From positions 62,001-126,000 of the forward strand of contig JABYQR010000068.1 of NCBI GenBank assembly GCA_022592445.1: a stretch of 64,000 nt of DNA, in the 5' to 3' direction. Shown here piece after piece: positions 1 to 10,797 of the stretch. Origin of the DNA: Cytidiella melzeri. Its lineage: Eukaryota; Basidiomycota; Agaricomycetes; Polyporales; Irpicaceae. A program made the translations under genes and the position numbers. The notes under the pieces were generated by a model, which worked only from the letters and a program-made list of their open reading frames with translations, did not search any database and was not told the origin of the DNA. Within the stretch, counting starts at the first letter, position 1. The number at the start of each line of letters is the position of its first letter.

Positions 1-250
1 TTACAGGGCGCATCACCCGCCGTTTCAGCCACACATTGCTCGCTGAATGATCATAAGACCGTCTATGATCATTGCCCAGGAGTTTTATGCGCATCATCTG
101 CTTTTGACTTGGCAGCGGCGGTCTCTGAAGCAAGTGAATAAGAGGCCCAGCTTTCCATGAACAGGTTCTCCGTAGTCGATCTTCCCCCTCAGTCTTCACC
201 GCAGTGCGCGTCGGCCAGGTGCCCTTCTCTTTTCAACCCTCCCCCTTACT

Positions 251-712
251 ATGTTATTCTTCACGCCTTTCCTTTTTGCTTTGCTGGCTCTCGCTGGTCT
301 TTCGACTGCCCTTCCGTTATATGATTCTTTCCACAGGCAAAAACACCACGGTACTGGTAAATATGTTTTATGATCAGTATTTTCGGCGGCGCCTCACATA
401 ATGCTCCTTCAGCGACGTTCCCAGCCATCAATGAGAGAAACACTGGCTTTGATGAGGAGGGTTCGTGCGGGTTGAAGGGCGGACCAGCGGGCCGCGTCGC
501 TGTGTCGGCGACCTTCTTCAATTCTGTCCCGTGAGTAGCTCTAAAAGATCATATTCCAATGAATTCCAATGAGGATCTTTTATTGACCCTGCGTATTGTC
601 ATCTCACAGCGGCGTCAAACCCGGAGACGACCCAACCAAGTTTGTCGCCGCCCACCATAGTCGCGTACCAGCATACTCACATCTCTTTTCATCAGGAACC
701 CCCTGTGTGGCA
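251..712 (+). other. possible fragment of a secreted-protein gene, broken
   Basis: An ATG at 251 opens a short reading frame that looks like a signal peptide: a run of F, L and A residues about 20 long followed by STALP, a plausible cleavage site. It stops after about 40 codons. Another frame then continues (about 380-531), reaches a good splice donor GTGAGT at 532, and resumes after an acceptor near 607 until a stop near 720. Nothing in the translated parts matches a family I recognise. It may be a decayed secreted-protein gene or chance reading frames. The rest of 1-2,200 holds only scattered short ORFs on both strands that I cannot support. Confidence 0.2.
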
Positions 713-2229
713 AAGAATTGAGCATCAAATGTGAGTGGATTGAGGGACGGAACTGTGCTTAGCGTGCTCACAAAGCTACACTCAGGCCCGAAAACTGGCC
801 GCACACTGTCTTCAGCTACTGTTGTGGGCAGTGACCCTTCTCTTGAGGGCGACAACATCCTATTGGATTATTACGCCTCCAGCCAGCTCGATGACAACGC
901 AAAAGATTCCGCTATGGAGGTCGAGTGGCATGTAGCATATTGGGATACTTATGAAGCATGACCAATCACCGTGTCGTTGCTCACCCTCATGTATATATGC
1001 GTTCAGGAGGCCGTCACGTACTTCGTCGTCGGATTGACATGCTACTGTAGTTGTCGCTTTCGAGCCATGCCAGCTCGCGGTCAACGACGACAGAAGAAAC
1101 AGTCCCATTCCTGGCTTGTGCCATGCGTTCAAAGATAGACTCACAGCTGGTCCACCTTGAACTCCCCGTATCCAGGACCTAAAAGTCGACCAAGTCAATA
1201 TCAGCGACAGTATTCGCAGCCCTAATCCGTCAACTCGTACCGTTTGCGACCCTTGTCTTGAGTAAATCTAAACCCGCTCGAGCGTCCTCTTCTGGGTCAT
1301 GTCCACCCTCACCTCGACTCAAGTCTGACTCCAACGAGTGCCCGAGGAGTACGGGAGTTGTCAACGAGCAGAGAGTTGCCAATTGCTCTGGTGCCCGCTC
1401 GCACCTGTCGCCAATTCTTCCGCACCACTGACGGAGCTAGTGAAAAGCAAAGTGGTGACTGCAAGCAGTGGATCAGCCTTGGACCTCGACGATGCGATTG
1501 TACCAATGGGCATGGCATCCCTCTCTTACGCAGCGTGTCTTTCTCTTGCACCACCTTCCTCTCGCAGAACATACTATACGTACTTGCACCATCTAGCTCT
1601 CACCAGTTAGAAGCTGCCTTGGCTGAGGTACGTGATGCCAGCTTGGCTGGCTTACCCAATACATAGCCTAGCTCTAGCCATCTATCCTCATTTGAAGTGT
1701 CGGCAGCTACATACGTTGGCCCACTCTTCAGCATCACCCTCTGCACAAAGCAACGGACGGCGCAGGTGGCCAGTGAGCGCAAAGATGTTTCCCCACGGAG
1801 CAGCAACTACGTCGGAAGACTCAAAGGCGGGCACGGGCCTTCGCATGCAGGAAATGTGCACAGGCTCGGGTGGAAAAAAATTTCGCAGTGGGTGCTGTGG
1901 TGATCGTTGGCTTGTGTGAGTGTGTGCTACGAGGCAGGAGGACACCATTCCGCACAAGTACATGCTTTGTGAGTGCCAGTATGCTCTCGCTCTAGTGTTT
2001 GTCGAACTCAACGATAATGTCGGGCGCTGCTATCATCTTTACCAAAAATTCAGCTATCGCCTTTTGGAACTAAGATGAAGACTCGTCGGAAGATCTTATG
2101 CCAGCACCGACGCCCCAACATCCTATGATTCACCCTCGACACGACAACATCGACCTCTTCCCCGACAGCCAACCCAGCTCTCCAGCCGCGGACCCTGACT
2201 CGAGCAGGACTGTCTACCCGTCACCCTGT

Positions 2230-3410
2230 TACTTCCTTTCGCACTGATGATCCGCGCTGGCTCAACCGGTTCGCGGATACACATCTTCAAGTCTATTTAC
2301 GACTGTGCATCGCCTAGATACGAGTACGAAGCGTTCAGATCAATGGACCTTGGCTTGTCGTCCTTCGCAGGACGGTCGTTCGAGGCGGCGCTGGACTGCG
2401 GATTCTGAGCGCGGCGCATAGCCAGACGATCCTGGATGCTGTCAAGCACCGCGTCCAGGACAAATACCCGTTTGACTTGCCAGGCAAGTGTAGCGTGGTG
2501 ATCATGGTCGGCAGCGACGAGAGTGTTTACGCGTGGACCACTGCAAAGTACGTCCTGAACACTATCCGTGCGAGCACTCCGGCCAAGACGCCTACGTATG
2601 CTCTGCTCAATCTTGGAGGAGCTTCGACATAGATCGTGTTTGAGCCGGTTTTCTGGCTCGCAGAAGCCGGAGAGCTCCCTGGAGGAGGGCGAATACCAGT
2701 ATGATTTTGACATTCGATGGAGAACCCCACATTATATATCAGCATTCGCACCTCGGCTATGGACTCATGCAGGCACGGAAGAGCGTACATCGACTGGTCG
2801 ACTTGATGAGCTCGGGCCAGAAAAGCACGGTAGGAGGAGGGGCTGCGGTCGCTAACCCGTGCCTAGCGAAGGGCACACAGGGGCTTGTGACTGCCGAGCT
2901 ATCGGTGTTGCGAAGAACGTGACCACGGCGGGATCAGACGTCGGTTCCTTTGAGGCCAGCAACAAGATTGGTTATGGCCAAGTTTGTGTACGTGTTCCCA
3001 TTCTTTGCACATCCCACATCTAATGATATTCTAGAGTATGTGAACTCACGTGTACCAGCCCTCCCTCTCGATACAATCTCAAACGGCAAAGTCTCCTCCT
3101 ATCCTACCCCGTCAACCGCCTCGGGCAATTCCTCCCGTTGCCACCAACACAGCCCATCACTGTCTCAGCACTCGAGAAGTTGCTCGAAACACTGTGCAAG
3201 GCATATTCCTCGTGGACGAATCAGTGGGGCCAAGACACACAGCTGATAAATGAGCGCTAGCTCGAAGGCTGTCCTCATGCAGCGCGCTGTTGAGGCTTGG
3301 AAACATGTTTGACGAGGCGAGGGAGGTGGAGATATCAATCGGGAAGCAGGATAGGGGGACGGAGCTGGAATGGTGATTGGGTGCGACGATTGCGATGGTG
3401 GGCGGTGAGC
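2230..3410 (+). pseudogene. decayed GDA1/CD39-type nucleoside diphosphatase
   Basis: Members of this family hydrolyse GDP or UDP in the Golgi lumen, so that nucleotide sugars can be exchanged during protein glycosylation. Family landmarks appear in the right order but in different frames: AGSTGSRIH (apyrase motif 1, near 2,255), DAVKHRVQDKYPF (near 2,440), LNLGGASTQIVFEP (motif 4, near 2,605), FDGEPHIIYQHSHLGYG (near 2,707), VANPCLAKGT (near 2,851), GSDVGSFEA (near 2,935), YQPSL (near 3,053) and GTELEW-stop-LGATIAMVGGE (near 3,360). About 30 residues are missing between motif 1 and the central block. Frames change at least four times, and a TGA stands where the family usually has Cys in GWCLG. 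With a deletion as well as stops this is a real pseudogene and not merely intron structure. A Golgi nucleoside diphosphatase origin is well supported; the ancestral substrate is not known. Confidence 0.82.
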
Positions 3411-3642
3411 TCTCATGATGAGTTTAGGGCTTGGATGAAGGGTTCAAGTTGCAAGTACCAAACAGAATGGCGACTACAGATCTTTATCTTCATTCTATTC
3501 CCAGTCTCGGGCGGGGGGCAGTTTTCGTGCGCTTTGCATTGTAAAAATACCAGAACACAGCATTAATACTGCCAAGCGTGCAGCTGTGGTGAAGCGGTTC
3601 CGACGTGCACAGGACAAATTTACCTCTCATGATGGAACTCGC

Positions 3643-3953
3643 TGTAACATGTTTTGGGAGACTGTATCCGCCACATTTGTTAATTTATGAAGCAATTTTA
3701 CAGGGGAAAATGATAGGAGTTGGCGAGAGTGTCTACTGGACAGTACAGCCTACTGTAACCATTGTTACATATGCAGTGATGAAACTTCATCTGTGTCTCC
3801 GCCGTGTGTGTTGTTGCATCAGCACGGCACATGAGCCAGGTGTATATAAAACCCCTCCTAGTACCTCGCACTGCACGTCAGCCTCTATTATTATTGAAAG
3901 ATAGGCGCTGAATATATGAGATAATGTTCACATATTCTTTACATGCGCCCGAA
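3643..3953 (+). other. LTR-like remnant with TATA box
   Basis: This 311-bp stretch begins TGTAACATG, ends TTTACA and carries TATATAAAA near 3,843, the layout of a solo LTR. Its first 18 bases recur at 13,304-13,321. I find no convincing 5-bp target duplication (flanks CTCGC and TGCGC), so the limits are tentative. The surrounding interval 3,411-4,190 shows no gene. Confidence 0.3.
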
Positions 3954-4195
3954 GAACATGACAATGATATATGCTTATAAAGACCGCATATCATTCTCAT
4001 ATTGCTCGTATATTTTAAGTTCATGACCAGCGGCCGCCGCCCTATATCGCGGTTCTCGCGCTCGCATTCAGCTCGGCATTCTCATGGCAGTTGACAGTAC
4101 TTCCATATATGTGTGCAGACTGTACGTAGTATACGGATACATGATGTGTGTACAAGAATTAATGTACTTGCTGTTGTCGTCGAAGGCGGTCGGCA

Positions 4196-4599
4196 CTAAA
4201 AACCTTGAACGCGAATGGACGGAAGCAGATACTTTTCCGATGTTATCGACTCGCCAAACCCGCTGTCACCTATCACCATCCCCATGTGCAGACATAGCTC
4301 TGGAACGCGTACTGCTCCAACGCCAGTCTCGAGATCTTCCAAAAACGCATTCATCCCATCTTGTTGGGCTGCATCTGCAGCTTTGTCGAGTCGTCCGCTA
4401 CGCCGATGCCGAGACCGATGCCGAACTTGAGCTGTCGACATGACAAAGTTAAGGTGCGTCGAGATCTTGAGGCTCCGCCCACAAAAGGACATATACTCAC
4501 CAGACTCCACGACTACCAGGATCAAACGATCGCCAGGCATCCATCCCCTCATCCGAAACCAACCTGCCCGCTTACTTTTCTTGGAAGAGCTACCGTTAT
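4196..4599 (-). pseudogene. 3' piece of membrane-protein gene split by hAT element
   Basis: This is the downstream half of the gene whose first exons lie at 8,552-9,446. The split exon resumes at 4,599, directly after the transposon copy of the target duplication, and reads in frame through SSSKKSKRAGWFR and PGDRLILVVVES to a donor GTGAGT at 4,500. An acceptor near 4,432 leads to a last exon that stays open to 4,196. That last exon does not show the sixth and seventh membrane segments usual for this kind of protein, so the gene may have been defective or differently spliced before the insertion. The joining of both halves is well supported; the 3' end is not. Confidence 0.55.
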
Positions 4600-4688
4600 T
4601 ACAGCACGGGGATAAACTATACTGGGGTTGTACTTCACGTTATTAACATTAATCACCCGGTTATATACGTTAATAACCGGTTAATAAC
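4592..4688. repeat. left end of hAT element: target duplication, TIR, subterminal motifs
   Basis: The 8-bp target duplication ACCGTTAT is at 4,592-4,599. The element starts at 4,600 with TACAGCACGGGGATAAACT, the imperfect inverted partner of the right end (TACAGCTCCGGGGTAAACT read inward). Three copies of the 9-mer GTTAATAAC in either orientation follow at 4,639, 4,669 and 4,680. Confidence 0.9.
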
Positions 4689-7600
4689 TCATATCAATAT
4701 ATATATGATTTTTTACTCTACATCGTATAGTCGGACTCCTGTAGCCTGCGCGGTGGACCCCTTTGAACAGCTGGTGCAAGCTGAGTCTGTTTTGGTGCCA
4801 CTAGAGGTGAATCAGAGAGCAAGTCTCGGAGTGCGTGCGATTGAAGGTTAGCCAGGTCACCTGCAATAAATCTATCGCCCGGTTCGTGGTCGTACTTCTG
4901 TCCTGTCCGTCTAGCTCCCCACGCATCAAAGTTCTCCTCTCCGCCTGCTCGATCACTGTCGTCGTCGCTATCAACTTCATCCTCACTGTCATCGGCTTCA
5001 GCTCTGTTCACACTCCCGGCCTCGCTTTGAAAACCATCGACTGGGACATTCAGATCAAGATCTCCACCTTGACGCAAACGAAGAGTCGAGCTGAGATCGC
5101 GGAATTTGACTGTTGGCCGCTTAATCTTGCGCGCATCCTGCTTGTACGTGAGTAACAGCTCTGGGATGGATGCATAACCACACAAACCGGCTCTTGATTC
5201 TTTTTGAATTGCTTGATTTGAGCCATGCGAACTAACGTAGATACTTTCTGCGCTCCGCGGAGGTGAGAATTTTGCCATGTAAAGTACGAGGCTGTTCGCT
5301 CATCGCTCATTGAGTTTGGTGTGAGGCCCATCAGATATGTGGCGAGTTGCTGTCAATGAGAATTTAGTTGCAATTCCGCCTCAGGCTGAGAGCCATAAGT
5401 ATACATACCGCGATAGGCTGAGAAATGTACGAGCGATCTTGATTTAGTCTTTCCCACCACTCACGCGGACCTTCGTCACCAGTAACAGGGCGATTGAATG
5501 GCGGCTCACTTCGATAGTATTTGCCAATTTGGTCCTTCAGTAGGTCGACGGCCTCGTCTTCTCTCCAACCGCAAATGGGTGTTTTGCGGTCATTGTACTC
5601 AATGCGCAGACGGTCAAGCAAGAATTGTCCCGCTCGCCGAACTGGATCCGGAAGATTTGTGGTCGCAACTGGTGCTTGTCGCGAAGAATTCACTCTGATA
5701 GGCGCAATCGCGAGAGGATTTGCGTTTGCATGACAGAGGATATCGGATTTCCGATAGCCTGGATTGCCCAATACCGACTTAGATGAGTAAAACTCTAGCA
5801 GCTCAAGATAAGACAGCAGGCACTTACGAGGATCAAGGATGAAGCCGGCATGATATACATCAGCAGTGGGCGACTGTTCGATCATTCCTTTCCATCGGAA
5901 ATTCGCAATGCGTCGTATGTCTTCACGTACTTCATTAGGCATGGGGTTGTGGCGGTCCGTAATGATGTCGTGCAGCTCAGCGAGTGTGGCGAGCCAGAAA
6001 ACATAGACGTCCGATACAGTTGAGTTTGTCGACTCAAGGCACATTGTTGACTTTGCTCCGGGTGCTAGTATGAGTAGGAGTTCGTCTAACTTCGCGCAGA
6101 AAGTAGTGTTCGCAAAGCCGTCAACAAAGCGATCGTGGTAGGCCTATATAGTATGGATTGGTTACGAAGTGAGTGTGAGCCTTTTCCAGACTATTCCGCA
6201 CTCTTACCTTCAGGTTCACCGTATTTGCGTTGCACAGCGCTTTGATTGCTGGCATGTTCGTACGAAGCGAGCAGCCAGATAAGTAAACGGTTGAGAAACG
6301 TGTTTTCCCAAAGGAGGTGAGACCCGTCTTGATTTTGAGGTCCTTACGCTTCTCACGCAAGTGTGCATTTGCGTACGACGACTTCCTAAAGAATCTGATC
6401 GTTTGACGACAGCACTCAATGATCTATGCACAATGTGAGCCTTAATTGATTATGCCAGCATCATGACTCGCTTACTTCTTTAAAATAATGCAGCCCACCA
6501 ATATCTTTCAGCATCAGCTGGAAATGATGTGGCGCGTCAATAAGGTTCATAACCCAAGGGAACGTCTTCGAAACTATCGCACGAGCCAGTCGTGTATTCC
6601 CTGTATTGTCCGACACGATACCGCGAAATAGCAGAGGCCCAATGGCGTTCAAAACCTAGCATATCATGTGAGTACACAAGTGGGACTCAAGACCTCTCAC
6701 GGACCTTGATGATCTCTTCGGATAGATGGTCGCCTGTGTGCAACTGCGCTGATGCCTCATGGCCCTCCCATAGATACACAACACGACTAGGTGTTGTGAT
6801 GTGGATGGTATAGACCGAGTCCACGCGACGAGTTGTACCGCCATCAAATGATAGGGTGAAGCCTTCGTGTCCAGGTGCCTGCAAGAGTTTTAGAACTTCT
6901 GTTCGTACTCGACCTGCCTCACGAGGAATGTGGGTGTCAACGAGAGTTGTGCTGCTGAAGGGGTTGTACGTAGGGTCTGCAGCTTCCCACATCTTTCTCC
7001 ATTCAGCAGTATCAATTACTGATGGAGGAATCCCTGCAGCGACAACAAAAGACATGATGTTGGTGGTGTGCAGGAGATGGCGACGTTCCTTTCCAGCTTG
7101 TCGAAACATCCCTGCAAAGGCCAGCTGTCCGGCGGACCGAGGCTCGGTGAGCTTTTCTGAGCTAGCGTCAGTTTCTCCAGAATTAGGTTGCGCTGATTCT
7201 TCGTGCTCTTCCAGCTGCGTTGTTGAGGATTTGGAGCCGAGGTGCTCGTTTACGGCGCGCCTGAGCTCTGACGGAAGGTGCGCACAATCCGCAGCGTGCT
7301 TGAATACACGATTAGCCGCACGAGGGCCGGTCCAGTACGTGGGACAGCCTCCTTTCGCGCCTTCGCAGCGCCAATGACTCTTCCCACTTTCCTCGTCGTT
7401 AGAGTCGGCAAGTTTCACATACCGAGAAACCCTTTCAAGAAGCGGTTCCACCTTCCGACCGCCCTTCCCTTTTACAGGCGGATCACAGTCAATGTAACGG
7501 TCCATAATGCTCTTCGTGTGCGCTTCGTGAGCATTTCTTGCCTTCTTTGCTGTACGTGTCTCCTTCTGGTGCTCGCGCTGTTGGCTGACATCTGCGGCTG

Positions 7601-8543
7601 GTTGTTTATGGCCAGCGGCTCTTTTTGCAGTAGGGTCGGACCCATGCTTCCCGAGAACGTCATACGCCGACTTTGACCCTGAGTTCAGCAGCGCATCGAC
7701 ATCGGACTGCCTTTGATCACGATTTGACATGCTACCTATCACGGCGGCCTGGAAACCATGAATGATAAAAACTCGTGAGTACCAGTCCATATCATCGGTA
7801 TAGCAACAGCTTACAAAGTCTATCATGCTTCCTTCTCCAATAGCACTCTTTGCAGCATCAGTCAAATCCTCGACCCACTTAAGCAGGATCGCGCTCAGCG
7901 AATAACGGGTCAAGTAGTCCTCGAGAATGTACACAATTGCTACCAGTCCCGGGCCCTGCTCCTTGAAGACAATCGGGCCATTCTGGCGCCCCTGAGGGCA
8001 AAAGGCGACCTCCATGGCGTGATTCAGCGCCCCCTCAAGGCCATAGTCGTCGACATCAGTCTCGTTCGGAGTAAATCCTTCGAAGTTGTAATGGTGTCTA
8101 CCAGTAGGGATGGAGGCAGGTAGCGAAGATAACAGGCCACCAAGTGTGCGAAGCTTGGTGGCAATTTCATCTGAGTTGACTAGTTCGCCCATAGTCGGAC
8201 AAGGGTGGGCTGCGCTGCAGAGCAGAATCTGGGCGGCGGGCGCAGGAGGTTAATACCAAGCCTCGCAGGAGCCGTCAACATAGCTATATGACTCGAGCTA
8301 GTGCTCTTACTATCATGCTACAAATCTTTATTACTGAGCTACAAATGTCTTCTATGTGCAATCACGTCTGAGAGTTCTGACACTTCAGCAATTTTTGCGG
8401 GCCGCGTGTATTTTGCCACTGACGGCGGGAGGCGCTTAATAGGTTATTAACCCGACCACCACTGAACATCCGGTTAATAACACGTTATTAACCTCAGTTA
8501 ATAACTCTGGGTTATTAACTTGCCAGTTTACCCCGGAGCTGTA
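4600..8543 (-). mobile_element. hAT-superfamily DNA transposon, apparently full length
   Basis: This 3,944-bp element is bounded by imperfect TIRs of about 18 bp and flanked by perfect 8-bp duplications (ACCGTTAT), the size made by hAT transposases. It encodes one spliced transposase on the minus strand (4,718-8,192) and nothing else visible. It sits inside an exon of a multi-pass membrane-protein gene on the same strand. Perfect target duplications and an unbroken transposase reading frame point to a recent, possibly still autonomous, insertion. Confidence 0.93.
4718..8192 (-). CDS. hAT transposase with DUF659-like core
   Basis: The enzyme would excise and reinsert the surrounding element. 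The first exon (8,192 to about 6,712) encodes about 490 residues. It includes a zinc-binding stretch of BED-finger type (C and C near CEGAKGGCP, H and C near FKHAADC, around residues 260-300) and the DUF659-like catalytic start GFTLSFDGGTT with its first acidic residue. Later exons, joined by normal GT-AG introns near 6,711-6,656, 6,472-6,430 and 6,210-6,142, carry VSDNTGNTRLARAIV, the insertion domain, and an exon open from about 6,141 to 5,407. The last exons run to a stop at 4,718 and end in a very acidic tail rich in D and E. The frame is kept across all exons I can join. The exact borders of the last two introns are uncertain. Confidence 0.85.
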
Positions 8544-8551
8544 ACCGTTAT
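8443..8551. repeat. right end of hAT element: subterminal motifs, TIR, target duplication
   Basis: Five copies of the 9-mer GTTAATAAC or its complement lie at 8,443, 8,473, 8,484, 8,497 and 8,511. The TIR ends at 8,543 and the target duplication ACCGTTAT occupies 8,544-8,551. Such clustered subterminal motifs are where hAT transposases bind. Confidence 0.9.
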
Positions 8552-9446
8552 GCAGGGCTGAGATGGCGGGCGAGTACCGATCTACTTCGCGTTGCACGCG
8601 CCATATTTTGAGAGCGATGAGAACTAGAGGAGGAGATCACAAAATGCATTCAAAGTCAAGCGCACTGTCAGTGAAGAATGCCGGTACTCACCGGTGCAAA
8701 TCAAATTGACCACTAGCGTTACGGCATAAAACCATTTGACATGGTCGGTTACACGTCCCGCGAGTGCATTGTCGCCTGGGCGAGTCGCCGCAAGAAGATA
8801 CACGGCGTATGCTCCGAGTGCTGTTGGTCAACAATAAATATACGGTGCGAGACGGAGAAAAAAGAAGACAAGACTGACATATATCTGCAGCAATGAGGAG
8901 GGCCAGGAAGCCTGCGAGAATAACATTTCTTCCCCAGACGACTACCCCTGCGAACAAAGTCAGAGGAGAGAGGAAAGATTGACGGCGTATCACTTGCGAT
9001 TAGGCCGTCGCTGACGATCGTCATTGCAACGTATGCAGTGCTCTTGATGATGTCCAGGTCCCGCTGTACGATGGTATAGTACGTGATCGTGTATTGGGGG
9101 ACATCTGCGTGGGTGGTGAAGGCGTTGATAGCGTGAAGGATGTCCATGATGGTGTTCTGTGTATGGACCAAGAGTGAATATGCCACATCCGGAACGAGAA
9201 AATACGTACAATGGAGACAAGGACGAAGATGGCCAGGGCGGTACACGCCATGAAAAAGGTTGGTCTCCCTTCTGTGTATTTTACTCGGAGAACCTGGAGA
9301 CACTTGCAGAAGACGACGAGGTATATGTTTGTGCATGCGTGTGAGTGAGATCGTGGGGAGAGTGGAGAGACCGTACCGTAAATGAGAATCTCGAAGAATG
9401 TTCCGATTAGCTCTGCTTGTATGTTGGTTACCGACGAGTATGCCAT
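8552..9446 (-). pseudogene. multi-pass membrane protein gene, interrupted by hAT insertion (5' piece)
   Basis: Start at the ATG 9,446 (MAYSSVTNIQ). Exons read: first membrane segment with ELIGTFFEILIYG; a second block FFMACTALAIFVLVSI ending at a donor at 9,209; 9,156-8,998 ending in VAMTIVSDGLI; 8,947-8,879 with VVVWGRN and a hydrophobic run; 8,820-8,692 ending VTLVVNLICT; and 8,623 onward with LIALKIWRVQREVDRYSP. This layout (DGLI, then VWGRN, then LIALKIWR after a helix) is that of the large family of seven-helix-like proteins of unknown role in Agaricomycetes. The intron starting at 8,997 has a GC donor (GCAAGT). The first joint near 9,376 lacks a clear acceptor. The exon at 8,623 runs into the transposon; deleting the transposon plus one target copy keeps the frame open. 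Confidence 0.7.
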
Positions 9447-9580
9447 GGAAGCTATGGAGGCACCGTGGACTAGGCAAAGTTTGCCTGCGAGTAGAAAATT
9501 AATGATACGGCATATAACAAGCGTAGACGGCTGGTCGTCGCGGACGAGGGCGGGGAGGGGGGGGGTGATGGTGGTGGTAA

Positions 9581-9600
9581 AGAGAGAGAGAGAGAGAGAG
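9581..9600. repeat. (AG)n microsatellite
   Basis: Ten AG units in a row, preceded by a G-rich and GTG-rich stretch (9,549-9,578), in the upstream region of the membrane-protein gene. Confidence 0.95.
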
Positions 9601-9904
9601 AAAGAGGGGTGGCGGACGAAGGCGAGGACGTGCAAGCCATTGTCCTGGACGTCGAAGAAGAGCAGCAAGCTCTTCAGCTGCCAAAACGAACATTCTCTGT
9701 CACGCGCGCCGCACTCTATCGAGCTTCTTTGCCCAATGTGGCCGTCCCACACATTTCCTTACAGAATATCTCACCAATATTGGGCACCAAGGATATTCGC
9801 ACAATAGGTAAATAATATTCAAGATATTTAACAACTATTTTTCAATAATAATGGACCCTGATGTGCGGTGTCGTCAGCACTCAGCCCCCATTCCTCCAAT
9901 TCTC

Positions 9905-10376
9905 ATTGCTTCAGCGCTGGTCGGTAAGTACATTGCCGCTCATGCACTTGTCTTGAGTCACTGTACTGAAATCATTTTCATCACCATAAAGCCCCTTGCC
10001 ACCATCCTTGTACCTTACCAGTGCTCAGCCTCTGCTCCTGCAGGTCTTGTCATTGTCTCAGCGCTGGTCGGTAAGTACCTTGTTGTTCATGTTGCACTTA
10101 CTGTACTGAAATCATTCTTACTGCTATAAAGCCGTTTATAACCACCCTTGTACCTCGGTCCTCCAGGCCTTTCCATTGCTTCAGCACTTGGGATCATCAG
10201 TAAGTACATTATTGTTCATGCTGCACTCAACTTGGCCCAATGTACTAAATTTGTTCTTACTGCTGGGTAGCTGTCTCACAGTTTTCAAAAAAAGCAATCT
10301 TTGAGATCCTACACATTTGCTTATCATGCGGTTTCCAACCTCTCTCGTTCTGTCTGCTGCCATCATTTTTGGTGGG
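9905..10376 (+). repeat. degenerate tandem repeat of about 120-170 bp units
   Basis: A unit with the core TCAGCGCTGGTCGGTAAGTAC recurs at 9,911 and 10,058, then more diverged at 10,181 (TCAGCACTTGGGATCATCAGTAAGTAC) and, weakly, near 10,353 inside the following ORF. After each of the first three cores comes a similar stretch including TACTGAAATCATT or TACTAAATTTGTTCTTACTGCT. Each core ends in a strong splice donor (GTAAGTAC), so the repeat looks like a duplicated small exon with its intron. Read straight through, the first two units also stay open for 92 codons from 9,851. The function is unknown. Confidence 0.7.
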
Positions 10377-10760
10377 TACCAAAGCATGACTGTGTCTGCC
10401 GCCTCCATCTCTGGTGAACTTGATGGCCTTATCTTCAGGAAGGGACTGGATGGCCCTGCTTGGAGCCAAGCTTATGACAAAACCCTTGAGCCTCCTCATG
10501 AGTTTGGTCCCACCTTTTCTGAAGCAACAAATATCCCTGCCTTGAAAGGTCTCACAGTCACAGACTTGGGCCTGTTGATGAGGGTTGTGTGGACCAAGTT
10601 GGTTCGCAATACCAGAGTAGTAGAAGATGAGGGAGAAGCTGAAAAATACTTATGGGATCACTATGTGACTTTGCCAATTCAGGTAGTGGCTGCTCTGACA
10701 AGGAAAGAAGGAAAACAAAAACTTGTAGCTTTCCTCAATCCAGAAACCACCACCTCCTAA
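10326..10760 (+). CDS. hypothetical protein with signal-peptide-like start
   Basis: This is a 144-codon reading frame without introns. The first ATG (10,326) starts a hydrophobic leader (FPTSLVLSAAIIFGG) ending near VSAAS, which resembles a signal peptide or a single membrane anchor. The rest is mildly acidic with no family motif I recognise (for example DGLIFRKGLDGPAWSQAYDK). The leader resembles the repeated exon-like unit just upstream, so the true gene may begin further left and be spliced. A solo LTR was inserted 37 bp after its stop codon. It could be an orphan gene or part of an unrecognised element. Confidence 0.4.
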   Translation: MRFPTSLVLSAAIIFGGYQSMTVSAASISGELDGLIFRKGLDGPAWSQAYDKTLEPPHEFGPTFSEATNIPALKGLTVTDLGLLMRVVWTKLVRNTRVVEDEGEAEKYLWDHYVTLPIQVVAALTRKEGKQKLVAFLNPETTTS

Positions 10761-10797
10761 CAGATACCCTCAGTATCTTGTTACAAAGGGTCTTTAA

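Noticed and set aside
1..2200. Several open frames of 60 to 112 codons on both strands
   Set aside because: They overlap each other, lack motifs and splice consistency, and look like chance frames; only the signal-peptide-like piece at 251 is kept, at low confidence.
9581..9600. AG-rich run as a regulatory GAGA element
   Set aside because: A plain microsatellite; nothing ties it to regulation.
9021..9752. A 243-codon open frame on the minus strand as one continuous gene
   Set aside because: It reads through introns of the membrane-protein gene; only the parts with family motifs are exons and the likely start is at 9,446.
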